This document shows positions 1-7,197 of a stretch of DNA of 15,933 bases, piece by piece. A model generated the notes under the pieces. The model was not told the DNA's origin and did not search any database. It was given only the letters and a program-made list of their open reading frames with translations. The DNA comes from Firmicutes bacterium CAG:95. Lineage in GTDB: Bacteria > Bacillota > Clostridia > Lachnospirales > Lachnospiraceae. Numbering within the stretch: the stretch's first letter is position 1; each line of letters opens with the position of its first letter. Location of the stretch: NCBI GenBank assembly GCA_000438155.1, contig FR902854.1:1-15933 (forward strand), given 5' to 3'. The position numbers and the translations under genes are program-made.

Positions 1-2
1 GA

Positions 3-1874
3 AAAGACAGTCTTGAAATTACGATTCCTGTCGCAGAGGCGGGAAGTGGAATAGAGAGTGTGGAGTATAAACTAATACCGGAAGATAGCAGTACAGCAGG
101 TCAGCCATCGGTAAAAAAGGCTTCCGTGGAGAATCGTGCCGGTTATAAGGCAGTGATCTATATCAACCCGGATTTTAAGGGAAAAATCATGATTACTGCA
201 AGGGATTATGCAGGAAATGTGTCGGATACGAAGATGATAGGTACGGATGGCAGTGGCATCCATGGCATCATCGTGGAGGATCATGCACCGGAGATCACAT
301 TTTTGGTAAATGGCAGTGAAAGTCCGGAAAAAGAATATGAGAAAGCGCCGACAGTCATCGTGACGGTAAAGGATGACAAGGAGAATGCTATTTCCGCAGG
401 ACTGGCTTCGGTGGCTTACCAGATTGGAAACAGCGCAGAGTGTGTATTACAGGAGGATTTTACCACAAGCATTAGAACAGAGGTCAAATTCAGCATACCC
501 ACAGAGAAGCTTCCGGCAGCCGGTGCGGACATTACCGTGAAAGCTGTGGATAATGCCGGAAACCGGGCAGAAAAGAAAATCACTGTAAGGATACATACTC
601 ACAGTGCGGTTCTGGTGCAGGCTGTAGAACCAACGTGTCTTGCAAAGGGAAACAAAGCCTATTATGTCTGTGACTGTGGAAGATGGTATGCCGACAGCAG
701 TTGTACGACAGAAATCACATCGAAGGATGTGGTACTGCCGGCAAAAGGACATAGTTTTAGCGGAGATTACGTATACGATACAGACGGACATTGGAAAGTA
801 TGCAGCCGATGTGCTGCATTGGGAAAAAAGCATAGCCATGTATATGACGATGACAGGGATACCATCTGCAATGACTGCGGCTTTGACCGGACGATAAAGA
901 AGCCGGAACCGGAGAAACCGGGAGGCGGCGGAACAGAAACACCATCACCAACAGTCCAGCCGGAAAAACCGAAAAATACCCCGGAGAAGAAGCCGGAAAA
1001 TACTCCGGAGAACAAGCCAGAAAACAAGCCACAAAATACCACGGAGAAGAAGCCGGAGAACAAACCGGAAAACACCCCGGATGAACAGCCGGACATAAGA
1101 GATGACGTAGATGTACCGGAGATGACAGAGGATGGCAAGGCAAACACATCGGGAGAAGCTGTGCCAACGGGAAATGTGAAGGGCATGGCGGACACAAGTA
1201 CAGCCCTGAAAATTGGAGAAGGCACAGTCACTGTAATGGTTGTCTGTGAGGAACAGGAGTATACGGCAGGAGTGTCTGATACTGCTGCGGTGGTGAATGC
1301 AGTGCTGACACCGGCACAGCTAAAAAGTGCAGCTGCTGGAGAAAACATAGAAATCCGGGTAGAGGTGAAGGATATTTCCGGCAATGTTCCAGAGAAGGAT
1401 AAGAGTGCGATCGAGAACGGTATAAAGGAGTACCATAAGGAAATACCTGATCTGGTACTTGGAATGTATGTTGATATTTCTCTGTTCGTAAAAATAGGAG
1501 AAGCTGACTGGAATGCTGTTACAGGAACGGTAGAACCGGTCGAGGTAGTGATCGGTATTCCACTGAAGCTGCAAAGCACTGACAGGGAGTTTTTCATTAT
1601 CCGCTCCCACGAAGGGGAATATACCCTTTTAACGGATATGGATGATGCACCGGATACAGTAACGATCCATACAGACAGATTCTCTGCTTATGCCATTGCG
1701 TACAAGCAGGTGAGCCGGACACCACAAGCCGGTAAATGCAATTTATGCCACATTTGTCCGACCTTCCTTGGCATCTGTTATTTTGTGTGGCTGATACTTA
1801 TCATGGCAGTACTTTTGATCGTCTTTAGAGTGATACGAAGAAACAGAAATGTGAGAGAAAACCAGAAGCCGTAA
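3..1874 (+). CDS. Cell-surface protein with Ig-like segments, Cys-rich repeats, Pro-rich stalk and C-terminal membrane anchor (5' end outside window)
   Basis: The frame is open to the left edge, so the GTG at 60 is not the real start and at least 623 residues are visible. The first ~200 residues look like beta-sandwich, Ig-like repeats (ARDYAGNVSD and KAVDNAGNRAEKK are typical strand and turn patterns). Next, nt ~600-890, comes a Cys-rich HTHSAVL...EPTC segment with CDCG, CSRC and CNDCG knuckles, a repeat type common in Lachnospiraceae surface proteins. A Lys/Pro/Glu/Asn stalk follows at ~897-1095, then a further beta-rich domain ending in a TDRFSAYAIAY motif. The C terminus has a CNLCHIC cluster, a hydrophobic helix (nt ~1764-1830) and a basic RRNRN tail that would sit in the cytoplasm. 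I see no LPXTG sortase motif, so anchoring is probably by the helix. An adhesive or structural role is likely; the ligand is unknown. The gene converges on the HD-domain gene. Confidence 0.75.
   Translation, partial: KDSLEITIPVAEAGSGIESVEYKLIPEDSSTAGQPSVKKASVENRAGYKAVIYINPDFKGKIMITARDYAGNVSDTKMIGTDGSGIHGIIVEDHAPEITFLVNGSESPEKEYEKAPTVIVTVKDDKENAISAGLASVAYQIGNSAECVLQEDFTTSIRTEVKFSIPTEKLPAAGADITVKAVDNAGNRAEKKITVRIHTHSAVLVQAVEPTCLAKGNKAYYVCDCGRWYADSSCTTEITSKDVVLPAKGHSFSGDYVYDTDGHWKVCSRCAALGKKHSHVYDDDRDTICNDCGFDRTIKKPEPEKPGGGGTETPSPTVQPEKPKNTPEKKPENTPENKPENKPQNTTEKKPENKPENTPDEQPDIRDDVDVPEMTEDGKANTSGEAVPTGNVKGMADTSTALKIGEGTVTVMVVCEEQEYTAGVSDTAAVVNAVLTPAQLKSAAAGENIEIRVEVKDISGNVPEKDKSAIENGIKEYHKEIPDLVLGMYVDISLFVKIGEADWNAVTGTVEPVEVVIGIPLKLQSTDREFFIIRSHEGEYTLLTDMDDAPDTVTIHTDRFSAYAIAYKQVSRTPQAGKCNLCHICPTFLGICYFVWLILIMAVLLIVFRVIRRNRNVRENQKP
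897..1095 (+). repeat. Low-complexity KPEN/TPEN/EKKP-type stalk repeats within the surface protein
   Basis: Short imperfect units built on CCGGAGAA(C/G)AAGCC and CCGGAAAA encode KPEN, TPEN, NKPQN and EKKPEN segments. Such Pro-rich, charged, extended stalks usually span the cell wall. DNA repeats of this kind are prone to length change by slippage. Confidence 0.7.
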
Positions 1875-1915
1875 TAGAAAATGAATTGTGGAAGCATACA
1901 TTTGTTGTATGTGCA

Positions 1916-1957
1916 GTGCTGCAATAAAGTAGAAAGTAAGTGACTTTATTGCAGCAC
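1916..1957. terminator. Hairpin shared by two convergent genes
   Basis: A perfect 15-bp stem, GTGCTGCAATAAAGT with ACTTTATTGCAGCAC, encloses a 12-nt loop at 1931-1942. It lies between the stop of the surface protein (1874) and the stop of the minus-strand HD gene (1971). The U-tracts on both sides are weak, so it may work as a two-way terminator or as an mRNA 3'-end stabiliser. Confidence 0.6.
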
Positions 1958-1970
1958 ATTTGATGATATC

Positions 1971-3182
1971 CTATATCCGGAAACAGGAATCAACCTGCGA
2001 AACAATTTCAGCGTCAATCCAGCCCTTGTCTGCCATATCTTTTAGAATTCCACAGGCTTTTTCATGGGACATGCCCTGCTTATAAGGGCGGCTCTCGGTT
2101 AAAGCCTGATAAATATCTACACATGCCATCATGCGCTCCTGGGTGTTCAGGTCGGCAGCCGTTTTGCCAAAGGGATAACCGGTGCCGTCTAACCGTTCAT
2201 GGTGAAAAGCCGCCCAGTCCCGCAGCTCTTCGAAACCATCAATTTCAGACAGAATATAATAGGTATAAGAGGCATGGTCCTTCATGGTGGTAAATTCCTC
2301 ATCCGTTAAGCGGCCGGGCTTTTCCAGGATTTCATTTCCGACGGCAACCTTTCCAATATCATGTAATGCGCCTGCCAGATACATCTTCTGTGCAGTCTCT
2401 TCATCGAATCCCATGTAGCGCGCCAGTTTTTCTGCATCAATGGCAACACCGATGGAATGGGTGCTGGTAAAGGGCGATTTATAGTCGACAATATGTGCAA
2501 AGAAATCAGCCAGTACCTTAATCTGCGAAAACGTAAGCTCCTGCCTGATGCGGGGAATCTTGTTCCATAGACAGGCATCCAGATCCCTGCTTCCAAGAGA
2601 AAGAAAATGGGCCTCTGAAAAGCTTTTAAGAAATGCATTTACACATTCCGCATCGAACATGCGCCCCTTTGCTTTTTGAAGAAAATCGAGGCCCTTTTCC
2701 CAGGTGGCGGTAGTAAAGGTCTGGGTGCGGCAGGCCACATCCAGCAGGTCACACAGATGAATAATACGTGCAAAAAGAGGCGTTTCCTCCCATTTTTTGC
2801 CAAAAGGACCGGTTCCATCCGCATTCTCGTGATGGTATAAAATCACATTCGTTACATCTGTGTGAAAGGGCAGCCCCTGAATATTATGCTCTCCCATAGA
2901 ACAATGTGCGCCCAGTCTTGGAAATTCCTGTGCAGCAGAAGCCCGGGCAATATCGTTATGCAGCTCCTCCTGAATATATTGCGTCAGGGCATTGTCATGC
3001 AATAAGGCACAGACCGCCAGATCCTGCAGCTCTTTGCCCTGAATGCCCATCTGTTCTGCAACGCAGACACTCATATATGCAACACGCTTGGCATGCTTAC
3101 TGGTTACATGAACCAGCTCTGCCTCTACACAGTCCAGTGCATAAGAGCATGCCGAAAACAATCCTAAAACATCCAGTTCCAT
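1971..3182 (-). CDS. Double HD-domain (HD-GYP type) phosphohydrolase
   Basis: This is a 403-residue soluble protein with two tandem HD modules. The first has HDN at residues 62-64 and HHENADGTGPFG at 117-128. The second has HDIGK at 274-278 and HHERLDGTGYP at 327-337, the full HD-GYP signature, followed by RPYKQG near 365. HD-GYP proteins are metal-dependent phosphodiesterases that hydrolyse cyclic di-GMP or related cyclic dinucleotides. The second module keeps the canonical ligands; the first has GPF in place of GYP and may be degenerate or have another specificity. There is no receiver, PAS or membrane segment, so sensory input is not obvious. The start is supported by GGAGG (complement of 3191-3195), 8 nt before the ATG. 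The gene is alone on its strand and diverges from the YitT gene. The family call is firm; the substrate is inferred. Confidence 0.85.
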   Translation of the reverse strand: MELDVLGLFSACSYALDCVEAELVHVTSKHAKRVAYMSVCVAEQMGIQGKELQDLAVCALLHDNALTQYIQEELHNDIARASAAQEFPRLGAHCSMGEHNIQGLPFHTDVTNVILYHHENADGTGPFGKKWEETPLFARIIHLCDLLDVACRTQTFTTATWEKGLDFLQKAKGRMFDAECVNAFLKSFSEAHFLSLGSRDLDACLWNKIPRIRQELTFSQIKVLADFFAHIVDYKSPFTSTHSIGVAIDAEKLARYMGFDEETAQKMYLAGALHDIGKVAVGNEILEKPGRLTDEEFTTMKDHASYTYYILSEIDGFEELRDWAAFHHERLDGTGYPFGKTAADLNTQERMMACVDIYQALTESRPYKQGMSHEKACGILKDMADKGWIDAEIVSQVDSCFRI

Positions 3183-3269
3183 AAAGTATTCCTCCCGATG
3201 ATGATAAAACTATTTTACTCTCAAATCGGTGGAATGCAAGCAGAAAAGTGTGGACAGGTGAAGAGGGTC

Positions 3270-3298
3270 TTGACTATTGTCTGCGGTTGGTATCTAAT
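3270..3298 (+). promoter_or_regulatory. Candidate sigma-A promoter upstream of the YitT gene
   Basis: TTGACT (3270-3275), a 17-bp spacer and TCTAAT (3293-3298) each match the consensus at five of six positions. The predicted transcript would start near 3305, about 70 nt before the ATG at 3375. The same intergenic region must also carry the minus-strand promoter for the HD gene, for which I see no clear match. Confidence 0.55.
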
Positions 3299-3374
3299 AA
3301 TCGTAGAATCCCTGAATGGGACAGGTGTGCGCCCGCTTGCGCATAATATAAAAAGATTGTGAAGAAGTGAAACC

Positions 3375-4241
3375 ATGAGTAAAAAGCTTAATTTTATGGA
3401 GATTATGAAAGAAACCGGAATTCTGACCGTGGCAGTAGCCATTATTGCGGCGGCGGTATACTTTTTCCTGGTGCCAAGCCATGCATCCGTCAGCAGTATT
3501 TCCGGTCTGGGAATTGTACTGTCTAACTTTGTGCCGCTTCCGTTGTCCGCGATTACGATGATTCTGAATGTGGTGCTCTTATTGATTGGATTTGTGACCT
3601 GTGGAAAAGAATTCGGAATCAAAACAGTATATACAAGCATTATGCTGCCGTTATTTTTAGGACTTTTTGAAGTGGTATTTCCAAAAGCCGGTTCAATGAC
3701 GGATAGTCAGGAACTGGATGTACTCTGTTATATTCTGGTAGTTAGCGTGGGGCTTAGTATTCTTTTTAACCGGAATGCATCTTCCGGTGGCCTGGATATT
3801 GTTGCGAAGATTATGAATAAGTATCTTCATATTGAGCTTGGCAGGGCAATGTCACTTTCCGGAATGTGCGTGGCGCTTTCCGCAGCACTTGTATATGATA
3901 AGAAAACGGTGGTTCTGAGTGTTCTGGGGACATATTTCAATGGAATTATTCTGGATCATTTTATTTTTGATCAGAACCGAAAACGGCGCGTCTGCATTAT
4001 CACCGGGAAGGAAGAAGAACTTCGACAGTTTATTATTCAGGATCTGCATAGTGGAGCAACAGTCTATGAAGCGATAGGAGCCTATAATCTGGAAAAGCAT
4101 AATGAGATTATTACGATTGTGGATAAAAGTGAATATCAGAAGCTGATGAAGTTTATCAATGAAATTGATCCGAAGGCATTTATTACGGTTTATAATGTAT
4201 CCGGTATGCGTTATCAGCCGAAGCATAAAAGCAGTATTTAA
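3375..4241 (+). CDS. YitT/DUF2179 family integral membrane protein
   Basis: This 288-residue protein has the two-part YitT architecture. Residues ~15-195 form about five to six hydrophobic helices, including a SSGGLDIVAKI segment (136-146) and a GTYFNGIILDHFIFD segment (185-199) typical of the family. Residues ~203-280 form a soluble DUF2179 domain (RRVCIITGKEEELRQFI, then NEIITIVDKSE). The family is widespread in Firmicutes. It is thought to be a transporter, but its substrates are generally not established, so none is assigned. Length is normal and the frame is intact. The GAAGAAGTG before the ATG is only a modest ribosome site. A promoter-like TTGACT/TCTAAT pair lies upstream. It precedes the XRE regulator by about 100 bp but seems to be a separate unit. 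Confidence 0.88.
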   Translation: MSKKLNFMEIMKETGILTVAVAIIAAAVYFFLVPSHASVSSISGLGIVLSNFVPLPLSAITMILNVVLLLIGFVTCGKEFGIKTVYTSIMLPLFLGLFEVVFPKAGSMTDSQELDVLCYILVVSVGLSILFNRNASSGGLDIVAKIMNKYLHIELGRAMSLSGMCVALSAALVYDKKTVVLSVLGTYFNGIILDHFIFDQNRKRRVCIITGKEEELRQFIIQDLHSGATVYEAIGAYNLEKHNEIITIVDKSEYQKLMKFINEIDPKAFITVYNVSGMRYQPKHKSSI

Positions 4242-4304
4242 GCGGAATGCAACTGACGGTTGACAGATTTCCAAGGCGGTTTGGTAGCAGGTAACCGGAC
4301 TTTC

Positions 4305-4313
4305 TGTTAGAAT
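4305..4313 (+). promoter_or_regulatory. Candidate extended -10 element before the XRE gene
   Basis: TGTTAGAAT fits the extended -10 pattern TGnTAtAAT with one change. No good -35 lies 17 bp upstream; a perfect TTGACA exists at 4260-4265 but is badly spaced. The predicted start, near 4320, leaves a leader of about 24 nt containing the AAGGAG ribosome site. Confidence 0.35.
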
Positions 4314-4343
4314 GGGTTCATTCAATGAAGAAGGAGAACAGTT

Positions 4344-5381
4344 ATGATTTTAGCAGAAAAGATTATGAAGCTTCGGAAACAGCAGGGATGGTCGCAGGAG
4401 GACCTGGCAATCCGCCTAGATATATCAAGACAGTCTGTTTCCAAATGGGAGAGTGGCGCATCCATTCCAGACTTAAATAAAATTTTGCAGTTGTCGGAAT
4501 TATTTTCCGTGAGCACGGACTTTTTATTAAAAGAAGATCAGGAGGATTTCAGCCAGTTTCAGAAATATCCTGAATATGAATACGAGGAAGAAAACGAACT
4601 GCCTTTCATGGAAAGTGAAGTCAGCCAGAATTCCCCATCACGACAGGTAACGATGGAAGAAGCAAATGAATTTATGAAGTTTTCCCAAGAAAATGCCATT
4701 AAGATGGCAGCGGCAGTAAGCGTCTGCGTTCTATCTCCGGTTGCTATGATTATTCTTGCGGGAATGGCAGAATATGGAAAAATTTCCATTACAGAAGATG
4801 TGGCAGGAAGCATTGGAGTTATTGTTTTGCTTTCGATGATTGCCGGAGCAACCGCTGTTTTTATCAATATCGGGATGAGGCTGGATAAGTATTCCTATCT
4901 GGAAAAGGAGTCGATTATCACGGAATGTGGAATAGCAGGAATTGTGGAGCAGCGCAGGGAACAGTTTGAGCCGGTGAAACGAAACTGTACGATCTGGGGT
5001 GTGGTGCTCTGTATTCTTAGTGTAGTTCCCATGTTTTGTGTAGAGGTTATGAATGGTTCTGAGTCTGGAATGGTACTTAGTGTAGCAGGATTTTTGGGAC
5101 TGGTTTCGGCTGGAGCATTCTTATTTGTTTATATGGGTATGATTGACGGATCTTATGATAAGCTTTTAGAAGAGGGCGATTATAGCAGACAAAAGAAAAA
5201 TGCGAAACGAAAGAGTGAACCACTGGCCGGACCATATTGGCTTCTCGTAACGGCAATTTACCTTGCCGTGAGCTTCCTGACGAAAAGATGGAATCTGACC
5301 TGGCTGATCTTTGTGGCAGCCGGTGGAGTGTATGCAGTATGGTGTGGTGTACTTGCCATGGCTCAGAGAGAAAAGAAATAA
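4344..5381 (+). CDS. XRE-family transcriptional regulator with C-terminal membrane domain
   Basis: Residues 1-~65 are a classic HTH_3 (Cro/C1-type) DNA-binding domain. IMKLRKQQGWSQEDLA leads into the helix pair around SRQSVSKWESG, and IPDLNKILQLSELFSVSTDFLL closes the fold. An acidic linker follows (~70-110). Residues ~120-345 carry about six hydrophobic helices, including VSVCVLSPVAMIILAGMA and IGVIVLLSMIAGATAVF, with LVTAIYLAVSFL near the C terminus. This makes it a membrane-tethered one-component regulator, a layout common in Firmicutes and often linked to cell-envelope or peptide stress, though no signal can be read from the sequence. AAGGAG lies 8 nt before the ATG. No obvious target operon is adjacent: upstream is the YitT gene, downstream a broken DUF3791-like gene. 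Local autoregulation is possible. Confidence 0.85.
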   Translation: MILAEKIMKLRKQQGWSQEDLAIRLDISRQSVSKWESGASIPDLNKILQLSELFSVSTDFLLKEDQEDFSQFQKYPEYEYEEENELPFMESEVSQNSPSRQVTMEEANEFMKFSQENAIKMAAAVSVCVLSPVAMIILAGMAEYGKISITEDVAGSIGVIVLLSMIAGATAVFINIGMRLDKYSYLEKESIITECGIAGIVEQRREQFEPVKRNCTIWGVVLCILSVVPMFCVEVMNGSESGMVLSVAGFLGLVSAGAFLFVYMGMIDGSYDKLLEEGDYSRQKKNAKRKSEPLAGPYWLLVTAIYLAVSFLTKRWNLTWLIFVAAGGVYAVWCGVLAMAQREKK

Positions 5382-5429
5382 TAAGTTGATCCATTATTTA
5401 CTTTGAATTATGATAATAATATGGAAAGA

Positions 5430-5458
5430 TTGACAGATAAACAGGTTATCATTTGTAT
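5430..5458 (+). promoter_or_regulatory. Candidate promoter upstream of the DUF3791-like remnant
   Basis: A perfect TTGACA (5430-5435) is followed after 17 bp by TTGTAT (5453-5458), a weak -10. A GGAGG ribosome site at 5473-5478 and ATGATG at 5486 follow, so the expression signals of the broken gene appear preserved. Confidence 0.45.
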
Positions 5459-5485
5459 AGAAAACATTCCGTGGAGGATTTATAC

Positions 5486-5709
5486 ATGATGCAGGATGAA
5501 AAATACAAAATTCCAGTGAGCTGGAATTTGCCATATTTTGTATCGAGAATGTAGAAGCAAAGCTGGGAGTAAATGCAGAGTGTGTTTATCAGGCATTTAC
5601 GGAAAATGATGTCTATCAGTTAATCCGTGATGGAGTATCCGATATGCATTGTATGAGCGATGCATATCTGTCAGAGGAGCTGGGACAGGAATATTACCAA
5701 AAGAATTAA
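5486..5709 (+). pseudogene. Frameshifted small gene resembling DUF3791
   Basis: A good ribosome site (GTGGAGG) and ATGATG open a frame that reads MMQDEKYK and then stops early at TAG (5552-5554). The coding signal instead continues in the neighbouring frame from about 5500, reading SELEFAIFCIENVEAKLGV, then NAECVYQAFTE, then SDMHCMSDAYLSEELGQ, and ends at TAA (5707-5709). Adding one base to the A5 run at 5499-5503 would join the pieces as MMQDEKIQNSSELEFAIF, a natural start for this family. The conserved part matches my memory of DUF3791 proteins (ELEFAxFCIENVAxKLGV), short proteins often next to DUF3990 genes in gut Clostridia and suspected to belong to toxin-antitoxin-like pairs. Frame-0 codons after 5690 also look coding-like but match nothing I know. 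The loss could be true decay or a sequencing error in the A run. Confidence 0.6.
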
Positions 5710-5772
5710 AGCTTAAAGCACTATATATTATGGACGGAACAAGAATTTTTATGACAAGTTAAGACACATTTA

Positions 5773-5819
5773 AAATCCCTTACAGCATTGCGCTAAATGT
5801 CGCATGCTGTAAGGGATTT
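5773..5819. terminator. Strong two-way intrinsic terminator after the LacI gene
   Basis: AAATCCCTTACAGCA (5773-5787) pairs perfectly with TGCTGTAAGGGATTT (5805-5819). TGCG/CGCA (5789-5792 with 5801-5804) extends the stem past one bulged T, leaving an 8-nt loop. T-rich tails exist on both strands: TTTCTTTATT to the right on plus, ATTTTAAATG on minus. The stem begins three bases beyond the stop codon of the minus-strand LacI gene. Confidence 0.85.
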
Positions 5820-5821
5820 CT

Positions 5822-6883
5822 TTATTGGTGAGGTGCAGCGACAGATTTTCCTTCTGACAATGTGCATGGAATCAAAATGTCTGACGGCTGTGGGGCAGCT
5901 TCATTTAAGAGGCTGCAAAGTATTTCTGCAGAACGGCTTCCTATTTCATGAAGAGGCAATTTAATGGTTGCAAGTGACGGCCTGGTATAAGCAGAAAATT
6001 CCAAATTATCAAATCCATGGATGGAAAGATCTTCCGGAATTCGTAATCCGTGATCCAGACATAAATTCATGGCACCATAAGCCATTAAGTCACTCATGGA
6101 AAAGATGGCGGTTGGCGGGACTGGAAGACTAAGAAGCCTTTCACATTGCTCGTAGCCGTCCTCGTATCTCCATTTTCCGGTACAGATATATTCTGGAACA
6201 AATGGAATCTGATGATCCATCAAGGCAGTCTGATATCCCAGCATACGTTTATAAGTAGGATTCGAATTTACACTACCGCTGATCAATCCGATTCTGGTGT
6301 GTCCATGCCGGATCAGGTTCTCGGTAGCAAGGTAAGCCCCCTGAAAGTCGTCATAATTAACGGAATAGCTTATGGGCTCTGAACGATAAGAATAAGTAAA
6401 TACAACAGGTATCTTCAGATCTGCGAGACAGTGAGGAATATCCCTTGGATAGGTTCCGATATAGATTAATCCACAGATTCTGGATACTTCAAGCGAACGC
6501 ACAAGATTTTGGAGGGAGTCAAGGAAACCGGGGGAATGCTCCAGTTGCTGATAATCTTCGTCCTGTACGGCTGCTACTTTTCGGTTTACACGCAAATTAC
6601 AAAGAGTAATTGTATAATCATGTGATTCTGCATAGGCACAGATTCCATCAATGATATCTCCGGAAGAAAAGGAACTGATATCTTCTGCAATAATTCCGAT
6701 TACATTGGTACGGTTTGATTTTAAACCCTGTGCCATCCGGTTGGGAATATATCCAAGACGATCAATGGTTTCCAAAACAAGAGCTTCGGTTTCTTTTTTT
6801 GTAGTTCCCTTTCTATTGATAACATTGGAAACCGTGGAAATAGACACGCCGGCTTCTTTTGCCACATCTGAAATTTTTATCAT
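5822..6883 (-). CDS. LacI/GalR-family transcriptional repressor of the adjacent sugar operon
   Basis: The protein has 353 residues, normal for LacI/GalR. Residues 1-~60 are the LacI helix-turn-helix and hinge: IKISDVAKEAGVSISTVSNV, then LGYIPNRMAQGLKS. The rest is a periplasmic-binding-protein-like effector domain (NVIGIIAEDISS; HTRIGLISGS; PPTAIFSMSDLMAYGAMN; DLSIHGFDNLEFSAYTRPSLATI), all characteristic family segments. It is transcribed away from the ABC/GH127 operon. Operator-like palindromes with a central CG lie in the shared intergenic region, one just upstream of its own start, so it probably represses both itself and the operon. The effector is likely a sugar released from the imported glycan, perhaps L-arabinose or a short arabinofuranoside, but that is inference from neighbours only. 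Transcription ends at the hairpin at 5773-5819. Confidence 0.92.
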   Translation of the reverse strand: MIKISDVAKEAGVSISTVSNVINRKGTTKKETEALVLETIDRLGYIPNRMAQGLKSNRTNVIGIIAEDISSFSSGDIIDGICAYAESHDYTITLCNLRVNRKVAAVQDEDYQQLEHSPGFLDSLQNLVRSLEVSRICGLIYIGTYPRDIPHCLADLKIPVVFTYSYRSEPISYSVNYDDFQGAYLATENLIRHGHTRIGLISGSVNSNPTYKRMLGYQTALMDHQIPFVPEYICTGKWRYEDGYEQCERLLSLPVPPTAIFSMSDLMAYGAMNLCLDHGLRIPEDLSIHGFDNLEFSAYTRPSLATIKLPLHEIGSRSAEILCSLLNEAAPQPSDILIPCTLSEGKSVAAPHQ

Positions 6884-6897
6884 TTTATTTTCTCCGT

Positions 6898-6911
6898 TTT
6901 AAACGTTTTAA
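6898..6911. promoter_or_regulatory. LacI-type operator, site 1
   Basis: TTTAAACGTTTTAA matches the perfect palindrome of site 3 at 13 of 14 positions and has the central CG typical of LacI-family operators. It lies 3 bp downstream of the -10 box of the repressor gene on the minus strand and overlaps its start region, suiting autorepression. Confidence 0.7.
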
Positions 6912-6914
6912 ATT

Positions 6915-6920
6915 ATTATA
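6915..6920 (-). promoter_or_regulatory. -10 box for the LacI-family gene
   Basis: On the minus strand this reads TATAAT, a perfect -10 element, about 32 nt upstream of the repressor start codon at 6883. No good -35 lies 16-18 bp further upstream. The operator at 6898-6911 follows immediately. Confidence 0.5.
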
Positions 6921-7027
6921 TCATGTTATAAAAAGAAGCATAGTGTGTAAAATGCACGAAAAAGTAGAATGATTATTGTATAAAATGTAGAAATAGAACA
7001 ATGCAAAACAAAAGAAAGAAAAAATAA

Positions 7028-7055
7028 TTGACAAAAGAGATAAAAATGATAATAT
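7028..7055 (+). promoter_or_regulatory. Candidate promoter of the ABC/GH127 operon
   Basis: A perfect TTGACA (7028-7033) is followed after 16 bp by TAATAT (7050-7055), matching the -10 consensus at four of six positions. GATAAT at 7048-7053 is a better box but has only 14 bp spacing. Transcription would start near 7062, exactly where operator site 2 lies, leaving a leader of about 135 nt. Confidence 0.55.
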
Positions 7056-7061
7056 GAAAGC

Positions 7062-7075
7062 ATAAAACGATTTAA
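7062..7075. promoter_or_regulatory. LacI-type operator, site 2 (imperfect)
   Basis: ATAAAACGATTTAA differs from the perfect site TTAAAACGTTTTAA at two of 14 positions and keeps the central CG. It overlaps the predicted transcription start of the operon, a standard repression position. Confidence 0.5.
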
Positions 7076-7105
7076 TAAAAACCGAAGTAATGAATACAAA
7101 AATAA

Positions 7106-7119
7106 TTAAAACGTTTTAA
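7106..7119. promoter_or_regulatory. LacI-type operator, site 3 (perfect palindrome)
   Basis: TTAAAACGTTTTAA is a perfect 14-bp palindrome centred on CG. It lies in the operon leader, about 44 bp after the predicted start and 79 bp before the binding-protein gene, so it could act as a roadblock or cooperate with sites 1 and 2 by looping. Confidence 0.75.
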
Positions 7120-7197
7120 GAATGCAGTGGTTTTGGCAATAGAAAGATGAGCACATCTTTCACAAACAAAACCAAAGAGACGAAAGGAGAGGATGTT

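Noticed and set aside
897..1095. CRISPR-like repetition
   Set aside because: The repeats are short, imperfect, in frame and translated as a Pro-rich stalk, with no constant repeat and unique spacers.
757..1597. Long minus-strand open frames opposite the surface protein
   Set aside because: They are antisense to the repetitive Pro-rich coding stretch, are of low complexity (Ser/Phe/Gly-rich) and lack ribosome sites; they are shadows of the real gene.
4260..4288. TTGACA as a full promoter for the XRE gene
   Set aside because: The hexamer 17 bp downstream (GGTAGC) does not resemble a -10 box.
5690..5762. Short coding-like stretch LPKELKLKALYIMDGTRIFMTS after the DUF3791-like remnant
   Set aside because: It has no start codon or ribosome site of its own, and its upstream frame is not convincing; it may be a gene tail but I cannot assign it.
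7147..7197. Upstream in-frame ATG for the binding protein
   Set aside because: It would add 17 polar residues before a perfect lipoprotein signal peptide and has no ribosome site; ATG 7198 follows AAAGGAG.
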